NCBI RefSeq assembly: GCF_945859705.1
Contig: NC_079137.1
Location: 55,646,552-55,710,551, forward strand
Reading direction: 5' to 3'
DNA: 64,000 bases
DNA from: Episyrphus balteatus
Taxonomy: Eukaryota; Arthropoda; Insecta; Diptera; Syrphidae
In this document: in pieces, positions 56,785-64,000 of the stretch
Layout: every line of letters starts with the position of its first letter
Position numbering within the stretch: the stretch's first letter is position 1
Made by a program: the position numbers and the translations under genes
Notes under the pieces: model-generated
Database searches by the model: none
Seen by the model: only the letters and a program-made list of their open reading frames with translations
Told to the model about the DNA's origin: nothing

Positions 56785-59405
56785 ATTCTGCTCAAAAAAA
56801 AGAATATTAAATGATCACTTAATTAATAGCAGCAGAAAGATCGTTTTTTGAATCTATTTCAATTATATTAACAGTATTTAGCATTCATATTACATAGTTT
56901 TTTTCTGTGTCTTTTTCGATAAAGATATAAAACATAATTCAAGTAAATTTTATTCATTTAAAATTATAATTCTTTTTTTGCTCTATAAAACATAACAAAA
57001 AAAAAAAGAAAAAAAAAACACACAAAATATAATGACAAATTTATTATTTAAGCTATAAATTGTATTAAAAACAAAAATTTTAAATGTTTTAGTTGAAACA
57101 TTATTAAAGTGTCTTCGTTTTAAACTCGTTGCAACAAAAAATTGTTTATTTTTTTATAATCTTTAAACAACAACAACATCTTGAAGGTGCTACCACCAAG
57201 TGTTTAATGGCTAGAGTTACAGTACTGTTTTACGGATGCCTATCCGATCATCAGAATCTTTTATTCCATTTTGTATGTGGTGCTTAGGCTAGTAATTTTT
57301 TTCATTTGATTTGAAAAACTTCTTCCGTCACATTTATTTATTTATTTTTTTATTAAATGGACTTATCGAGGTATTTGGCACAAAACTTAGAGTTTTCGTT
57401 CGACGCAGTCCTGAACAAAAGATACTAACTGACTGGTTGACATGGCAGACATGGAGTTGGTTCCGTAGTGGGAGCTTTGACTCGAGTCATTGGAAGAATG
57501 AACAAGTATGCATAAAAGAGGATATGGGAGAACAACGCTTTAATATCTGCACTATGATTGATTAGCAAAGTACTCTTATTTCAACTGGGTAATGAGAATG
57601 ACCCTAAGCACACATATAAGTTATGCTAATATTTCTTCAAATTTTTTAAAATGCACTTTTTTCGGCAAGGGGTTAACCCTCTGTAGGCACACCTCTTTTT
57701 TGTGACGTGATAGGCACACGGGTGCGAATTTGGTTTGTACTTTTTCACGTCACTAGAACTTTTTTCAGTCTCAATATTTTATAGAGGAATTTGAATATTG
57801 TATTTACAATTCCAAAAAATATATTTTCACCGTTATAAAGAGACTTTTTTTGACCACTTTTTTGAAAAATCCTTATTTTTTTATTTTTGTCTTGCCAAAT
57901 TCGCACCCGTGTGCCGCCAGAGGGTTAACCTTGATTTTTTTGGAAAATCAAAAAAAAAATTATAATTTTTTTTTATTAATACATAAGCCTTTTAATTGTG
58001 AACTCATATCTATCAACCAAAACTTATTTCGAGACTTTGATCCGAAGATATTTGCTTCGATTGTAAATAATTATTCAGCAACTAGACATCCAAAAAACTA
58101 CTTTATAACTATGAATAAAGCTTAAATAAAGCTTTCTTTTGATGTCTAATCCGATGGATTGTTAAGAATACACATTTTTTGGCTAGGGGTTAACCCTGTT
58201 TTTTTTTTTAAATAAAAAAAAAAATTAGTTTTTTTTTTATTCATATCTATCAATGAGTTGAACCTTTGTACTATAATACGGGTTCACAAATCCGGTACCG
58301 CTCTGCTCCAACAATAAAGGCGTTAAACTTTAAAAAAAATGATATAAATTGACTCTGTTTAAGAGACTTTGTCATCAGAACTCTCATTTCTCTGCTCATA
58401 CAAATTTGCTATAGGCTCTTGTTCTATAGACATGATCTGAAAATTTAACATCATCATCTTTCTATCAGCTTTTTTCAGGGTGACACTGAAGAATGCTCGG
58501 TAAAAAATATTAGGAAAGCGTAGGTATACCTAATCATTTGAAACCACTTACTCCCATTCCTCGAGAAAGCTCTAACTTTCAACTACTCTTCAACATTGGG
58601 TTCTATATATAATTGTCATATCATATGATACCTTATTTCCTAAAAATTTATTCCGAAAGGGATTCACGAAAGTATACTGAAACCGGAGAAATGAATTACA
58701 TATTTCAGAAATTGATGCTTCAGATAACACTGGTTGACAACTATCAACAGGTCAAAAACGCGTTTTTTGGGTACATTTGACATCGAATTACATCACCGTT
58801 AAATTTGCAAAACTACTTATCTAATTTCAAAACACCATATTAAAACGACCTGAAGGTATTTATTTTTTCAAAATTGCTAAAGTCATTTAGTAAGTTACTA
58901 AGTTAAAAATCAGTTTGTTTTTTGACTTAGTAACTTACGAAAATGGCCTTAGCAAACAACATATATTAAGGAAAATTATGTATATATTTTCGGCAAAAGG
59001 TCAAAAAGAATTTAAATGAAAATTAGTTTTTGAAACTTTATACGAAAAATAGTGATGAGTATAGCTCAAAAACTTTACGTGATAGAATAAATCTGTAAAC
59101 AGTTCTGAATTCACAATAAAGTCAATTAGGATAGGATCTCCTAAAAAAGTTCTTGCTCCCGACATTTTTCTGGTTTTTTCCGACCACTGTTATCAATTTA
59201 TCGCAATAGGAAGAAAAGTTTAGAGCAAGTCTATTTACTTTACTTTCAAATTAAAAAGGTTTATGTAAAATTAACCTCGAGCTGACAACAAGGAACACCT
59301 TGATTAAAGAAAAAAAAAACAATAAAATGAATGACTAAATTCAAAAAAAGTATATTTTTAAACTTAATAAGAATTTTTCTTATAGCAAATTATATACAAA
59401 TTTAT
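56785..59405. other. Intergenic region between septin and Tmco1
   Basis: Starts with the septin 3' UTR. It holds a copy of the GGTTAACCCCTTGCCG repeat (about 57640-58190) interrupted by a piggyBac-like MITE, and a hairpin at about 58865-58955 similar to one at 39530-39655. An ORF at 57311-57565 (84 residues, with SPEQKILTDWLTWQTWSWFR) looks somewhat protein-like but has no recognised family or exon structure. Confidence 0.5.
57677..57924. mobile_element. piggyBac-like MITE (CCCTCTG ends, TTAA duplication)
   Basis: The ends are CCCTCTGTAGGCACAC and the complement of CCCTCTGGCGGCACAC, followed inward by GGGTGCGAATTTGG blocks in inverted orientation. TTAA is on both sides (57673-57676, 57925-57928). 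The uninterrupted TCAAGGTTAACCCCTTGCCG in other copies of the host repeat (about 4030 and 24163) is the empty site. CCC ends with TTAA targets are diagnostic for the piggyBac group. Confidence 0.85.
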
Positions 59406-60151
59406 TTATTTAAATTGACCCGGAGCTGGGCCAAAAAGACTGCCTCCTTGTTTACTGGCTGCTCGAGATGGTGCGAATCCCAACAACTTTTGGGTATTTT
59501 GTCTAATAGACATTGTGCAAAGAATGTAAAGGAAAATGAAGGAACATTCCGTATAATCATCTCCTGATAAATTTCTATGGCTAAGTCCTTGAATCCAAGA
59601 AATTGGAATAAATGGTAAACGGGCTACAACACGACCATCAAATCTAAAAGGAAATTAAAAATGAGCACGTTTTCCAATGAAAATTATGTTTAAATACATA
59701 CATGCTATTAAACATGCTCAATAATGCTGTAAATGCAAATCCAGTTGCGAACATTGACTTCATTTTAACCAACGACAAATCTCTGTTATTATTTTTCAAT
59801 TTTTCCTCATCGCGCTCGATTTTCTTTTTGTGCGATTTATCAAGTGAATCACCATGAATTTCTTTTCGTCTTTCCACTGTGTTTACAAAATTTCAATGTA
59901 ATTTAAGTTTTTTCATTCATCAGATTAAATTATTTCAAAAAAAATCCTTACATTTTTTACTTTGCTTTTCAACTTCACCCTTCAATTTGATATATTTTTC
60001 CGTCCGATAAACGAGCACCCATGTGAGACCTTTTTTTTCAAGAGCAAATTTAGTTTATTTTCAAAATTAAACATTTGTTTAAATAAATACCTTCTCCGAG
60101 AAATGCTGTGCATATTGATATAAAAACAATCAATAAAGTATCGGACCACAT
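59406..60151 (-). CDS. Tmco1: TMCO1, ER calcium-load-activated channel / translocon factor
   Basis: Four exons on the minus strand, 60091-60151, 59952-60029, 59702-59876 and 59406-59643, join in phase to 183 residues (human 188). TMCO1 is an Oxa1/Get1-type membrane protein of the ER, part of the multipass translocon and proposed to leak excess calcium. The visible order is membrane segment 1 (MWSDTLLIVFISICTAFLGE), a second hydrophobic stretch (GLTWVLVYRTEKY), a coiled coil (KKKIERDEEKLKNNNRDLSL), a membrane helix (SMFATGFAFTALLSMFNS), GRVVARLPF and LSHRNLSGDD, then a last membrane segment (CSFIFLYILCTMSIRQN) and a short tail APSRAASKQGG...GQFK. Matches the human protein almost throughout. 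Short introns of 57-75 bp. Confidence 0.95.
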
Positions 60152-60839
60152 ATTTAATTTTAATTTAAAGTTTAATTAAATCGAAAATAGAAATCAACTA
60201 GAAGATTTCTAGTTCGTCAGGAAAAAATTTGACAACTATTTAGCATGTGTCAAGTAGAAAAGGGTGTGTCGAAAAATAATTGTAGATTTAAAGCAACAGA
60301 AATTATCGAGGCTGTAGTGTCGTTTTCCATTGGCAATTGAGATTTGTATGAGAATTTGTCCCAAATAATAGGTCTGTTTGGGTACTGCCTAAAACAGAAA
60401 TACCTATTTCTACTATTTTCAACATTTACTTTGGAATGGTGTAGTTTTGTACATTATTTTTGAAATATTTCTGTTTTAAGCCTGGTACGCTGCTCGCGCT
60501 AAATTTTAGCTCCCATACAAATTATCGAAAAATTTTATCTGAGCTAAAATGGATCCCATATAAATTATCGATAACTTGTGTTTACCAGTCTAAATTTAAA
60601 TGTTTGCCATTGCGTTATTTACTTAAGGCTTGGCCACACCGGAGGGTATGCGGTAGCGGTACGGGTAGAGGTAACGGTACTTGTATGAAAAAAATTCCAA
60701 ACTGACATATCAACGTTCAGATGTGGAATTTTTTTCATACAAATATCGTTACCGCTACCCGTACCTCTACCGCATACCCTCCAGTGTGGCCAAGCCTTTA
60801 AACTTACTTATCATTATTGTGAATTAATTTTTATTATTC
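60152..60839. other. Region between Tmco1 and the BEL element
   Basis: The first 200 bp is the likely Tmco1 promoter. A 171-bp TTAA-type MITE lies at 60627-60797. The ORF at 60460-60705 runs into the MITE and is not a gene. Confidence 0.6.
60627..60797. mobile_element. 171-bp TTAA-type palindromic MITE, copy upstream of BEL
   Basis: The ends are GGCTTGGCCACACCGGAGGG and the near-complement at the right. TTAA flanks both sides (60623-60626, 60798-60801). The arms include GCGGTAGCGGTACGGGTAG and GAAAAAAATTCCA in inverted orientation, so it forms an almost complete hairpin. Same length and ends as the element at 62783-62953. Confidence 0.85.
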
Positions 60840-61082
60840 TGTTAACGACTTAACTTGTAACTTGTATAACCCATTGTGAATTTATCTTTCGTCATTCTAT
60901 TCTTTCGTTAAAATTTCGCATTCTTTTGTAAAGCTCTGCCGTGGCTATCACGGCACAATAAAGTTGAGTTCAAGCCAAGAAAGGTCGTATAAAAACGTGT
61001 TTGATTTATTTAAAGGAGAAGACTAAGAAACTTTAATATAAAAACCCTATAAAAAACTACAGTCCACTTAAACCCATTTACA
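60840..61082 (+). repeat. Probable 5' LTR of BEL/Pao element
   Basis: Begins TGTTAACG and ends TTTACA, satisfying TG...CA. It contains a stem-loop GCCGTGGCTATCACGGC and an AATAAA signal (60957-60962) as expected in an R region. It is followed directly by TTTGATCCGTTCGAACCGGA, which resembles the complement of a tRNA 3' end (arginine-type as a guess) and would be the primer-binding site. The 3' LTR lies outside the window, so the borders cannot be confirmed by pairing. Confidence 0.55.
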
Positions 61083-61988
61083 TTTGATCCGTTCGAACCG
61101 GATTAGTGCTTAGTGCTAAAAAATAATAATAATTAAAACAAATTCGTATTTGTTGAGTTTCGTAGTTTCGTCTCGAACGGCGGGAGACACGAGGAAAAAC
61201 CTTTTTTGTCGGTTCGGTTGTGTTTTCGGCAATACTTTATTGCAATTTGCGATTCGTGTGTGCATAACACCTATTAAAGTGCAAAAACCAACCCCCAAAT
61301 AATAGTTAAATTATTTCGTGTTTCATTAAATAATTCAAATCACGTGCAAATCGAAATTTGCAGACGACCCGTTAACTTTCTTGCAACGGTAGTTCTAAAA
61401 AAAAAAGAGCTTTTTTGTCATTGCAGTAGTGCGAAGTTAAAAAAAATCGAAGAGAAAAGCTTCTTTGTCATGCGCTTGTGTCGTCTTCGTGTGTGAAGTT
61501 AAAAAAAAAAATAGAAAAAGACTTGTCTGTGTTTGTGGTAGTGTCGTCGCGTTTGTCGCGTGCTTAGTGCATTTCTTGTATGTACGAAATACCTACAACA
61601 AAAAGTAAAAAAACAACCACCCAAATACCTTTCATCATCACACATCAAAAATAATTCGTGTACCTCATATATTTGGTTTTTTGTTAAAGTAAAGTGCAAA
61701 ACAAAATCTGCTCTAACGTCTGTTACTCTTTCTTTCAAATTCCAACGGTGTTCTTTATTTGTGTATAATACTCCTCATACATTCTTTGCGAGTTGAGTTG
61801 TCCGCGCATAATAATACAAGAGAAAATAAATAGGGGAAATCAAATGTGTGTGTATGTGGTTGAAATTTGTGAGTTTCGTTAAATGCACAAACGTCAAAAT
61901 TTAGTGCTGCCACTTTTGAATTTAAAGTACTTTTTTGTTTATTTTTGCGTACGTATTTAATTTAACTTTATTTTGTTTTCTTTTCGAT

Positions 61989-64000
61989 ATGGATGTGTTA
62001 AAACGTCAACGTGCTGCTTTAAAAGGGCAAGTTACGCGAATTTCGGCCGCTTGTCAAACACCTTCGTTACAAATGTCAAAAGCACGGGCTTTAAAAACAA
62101 AATTAGACGGGTATATGACCGATTTTGAACGAATTCAAAATGAAATAGAAGCAATGTTAGATGATGAAGCAGATTTAGCATCCGAAACCGACTATCGTGT
62201 CGAGTTCGAGGAATCGTACTACAATAATGCTGCTATTTTATCTGACATAATCGAATCGCAGGGTGTTTCTAATCCATTCGGTGGTGGTGCGAGTGATGAG
62301 CTCAATAAATCTTTACAAATTTTAACTGACAACCAAAGCGCGTTAACCGAAATGTTAAAAACAGTCAGTGAACAATCGCGTAGATCCATAAACATAACAA
62401 AGGTCGATTCGAATACGCGACTTCCACAAACGAAACTACCGGAGTTTCATGGTGGCTATGACGAGTGGATGCGGTTTCACGATTTGTTCGTCGCGATGGT
62501 CCAGTCAAAGGAAAATATTTCGGGAGCCGAAAAAATGGACTATTTGCTTTCATGCCTTAAAGGCAACACGTCGTCGGTCATAAAACATTTGTCTCCCAGC
62601 AATGCCAATTTCGACGTGGCATGGGATCTGTTAAAATCGCTTTATGATAAACCCCAGTTTATAACGGTTGCACACTTCGATAATCTTTTTGAGTTTCCAA
62701 TGCTTAAAGGCACCGGTTTAGACGAAATAAAGTGTTTCTTTAGAATTATAAGTGAAAACATAAACGCGTTACGTGCTCTTAAGGCTTGGCCACACCGGAG
62801 GGTACGCGGTAGCGGTACGGGTAGCGGCAACGATATTTGTATTAAAAAAATTCCACACCCGAACGTTGATGTGTCAGTTTGGAATTTTTTCCATACAAAT
62901 ACCCGTACCGTTACCTGTACCTCTACCGCGTACCCTCCGGTGTGGCCAAGCCTTTAAAAAGCCAGTTGAATCTTGGAATACGCTATTAGTGTATGTACTC
63001 GCAAAAAAGATGGACGAAGAAACCCGAGTTTTGTGGGTCCGAGCCATTAAAACAAAAGAAGATCCAAGTATCGAAGACCTTATTGAATTTTTAAAGGATC
63101 GCATAAACGAGCTCGAAAGCCTTAACTTATCGCGGGACGTGCGTGTTAATAAAAAAGTCGCCTGTAAAACTCCGAGTAAACGCGTCTTAAGCACATCTAT
63201 ACAACCGTGCGTAAAATGTAAACGAAACCACTATCTGTACCAATGTACTGAGTTTCGCAATCTTTCGGTACCGGCACGCGTTGAACTTGTGAAGTCTAAT
63301 AAAATTTGTGAAAATTGCCTCCGCGTAAAACATAACATCTCTGAGTGTAAATTTTCTGTATGTAGGCTTTGCTCGCAAAAACATAATACGATGCTACATC
63401 AAGGCCACGTCGGGCCTGACGTAAGTTTACCGGGTTGTTTAAAAAATATAGCTTGTGGAATGTCGGTACATTCAACTAATCATGCGCTCCGGGAGTGCTA
63501 CACACTTTTACCTACGGCTATAGTTTCTGTTGTTGACGTTCGCGGCCAGCTACATAAATGCCGAGCATTGCTTGATTCCGGGTCGCAGGCAACGTTAATT
63601 TCAGAAGATTGTGTACAACGGTTAAATTTAAAGAGATCTCACGCTAGAATACCTATTCATGGAATTGGGCAAAACGGCAGTTCCTTGGGAACAAGAGGAG
63701 TTGTAAGTTTGAGTTTACACTCATCAGGTGAGTCAAAGTTTATGATTTCTACAAACGCATATATACTCTCAAAATTGACTGGCGATTTACCTACTTTACC
63801 GATTCCAAAATCAAAACTTGCGTTTTTCGAAAATCTTCAGCTAGCTGACCCTCAATGTTTTACACCCAGTAAAATCGATATTTTGCTCGGATCTGATGTT
63901 TTCTTCGATATTCTTTCGGATGGTAAAATCGTTCATCCGTCAGGTTCACCAACAGCTCAAAACACTGCTTTTGGGTGGATACTCGCAGGAAACATTTCTT
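61989..64000 (+). pseudogene. BEL/Pao gag-protease frame, broken by a MITE
   Basis: The chosen start is ATG at 61989 (MDVLKRQRAALKGQV), because sequence before it is leader-like. The first part (to 62778) is the BEL capsid-type domain. A 171-bp MITE (62783-62953) introduces a stop at about 62955. After it the frame resumes with cysteine-rich knuckles (CVKCKRNHYLYQC, CENCLRVKHNISEC, CRLCSQKH near 63205-63385), which bind nucleic acid, and an aspartic protease with LLDSGSQATLIS near 63570-63600. The end is cut by the window. Because the MITE adds a stop, this copy cannot make a full Gag-Pol unless the region is bypassed. Confidence 0.85.
62783..62953. mobile_element. 171-bp TTAA-type palindromic MITE inside BEL gag
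   Basis: Ends and interior match the element at 60627-60797, and the length is the same. TTAA is duplicated at 62779-62782 and 62954-62957. Removing the element with one TTAA brings the two parts of gag into the same frame, which confirms the borders. Because the MITE is inside a retrotransposon with an otherwise open frame, it moved recently or was carried by the retrotransposon. Confidence 0.9.

Larger units (their letters stand above)
60840..64000 (+). mobile_element. BEL/Pao LTR retrotransposon, 5' part
   Basis: A probable LTR, primer-binding site and leader of about 900 bp are followed by a gag-pol reading frame from 61989 to the window edge. Apart from a MITE inserted in gag the frame shows no visible stop, so the copy is fairly young. 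Reverse transcriptase, RNase H, integrase and 3' LTR should lie beyond 64000. Confidence 0.85.

Noticed and set aside
57311..57565. 84-residue ORF with a protein-like middle part
   Set aside because: No recognised family, a poorly placed start in a hydrophobic low-complexity stretch, and neighbouring repeats. Mentioned only in the intergenic description.
61089..61110. GTTCGAACC block as a tRNA gene
   Set aside because: No cloverleaf can be formed around it. Its position just after the presumed LTR fits a primer-binding site better.

Overview
The window is nuclear DNA of an insect. It is very AT-rich, its genes have short GT-AG introns, and its proteins most resemble those of flies, so a dipteran is likely; this is inferred from recalled protein similarity and the species cannot be named. 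No bacterial, organellar, CRISPR or tRNA features were seen. Nine host genes can be reconstructed exon by exon, plus one likely orphan gene and one lone exon-like segment. Between them and inside the large introns lies a dense set of transposable elements, many inserted into one another.

Gene layout. 5193-12640 (+): last five exons of a receptor guanylyl cyclase, Gyc76C-like; its upstream exons are outside the window. 20021-20572 and 23186-23769 (+): tandem pair of three-exon genes for small secreted cysteine-rich proteins. 24724-25212 (+): one-exon orphan ORF. 27263-28422 (+): CIR1-type corepressor/splicing factor. 31819-33437 (-): COP9 signalosome subunit 1. 36329-38489 (+): axonemal dynein intermediate chain, DNAI2 type. 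38515-43038 (-): MEIOB/hold'em meiotic OB-fold protein, converging on the dynein gene with 25 bp between stop codons. 45311-45528 (+): 48-residue TOMM5-like mitochondrial import subunit. 47220-47783 (-): TAF11. 50318-56784 (+): septin. 59406-60151 (-): TMCO1, an ER calcium/translocon protein. 60840-64000 (+): 5' part of a BEL/Pao LTR retrotransposon that runs off the window.

The genes do not form one pathway. They are housekeeping genes (CSN1, TAF11, TOMM5, septin, TMCO1, CIR1), a signalling receptor, two genes whose families act in germline or sperm (dynein chain, MEIOB), and a secreted-peptide pair.

Mobile DNA is the most informative part. (1) Two Foldback-type elements (362-865, 8408-9140) share the same termini and 9-bp target duplications but are built from unrelated tandem repeats. 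(2) A Transib-like element (52186-53597) has ends CACAGTG, identical to the V(D)J heptamer, and a CGTCG duplication; removing it with one duplication copy restores the interrupted LINE frame. (3) A LINE (about 28800-31178) is interrupted by a second LINE and by an inverted-repeat element carrying a hammerhead-ribozyme-like motif. (4) Two 171-bp TTAA elements sit in and just upstream of the BEL element, one inside gag. (5) Several short inverted-repeat elements are nested, with empty sites recognisable in paralogous copies.
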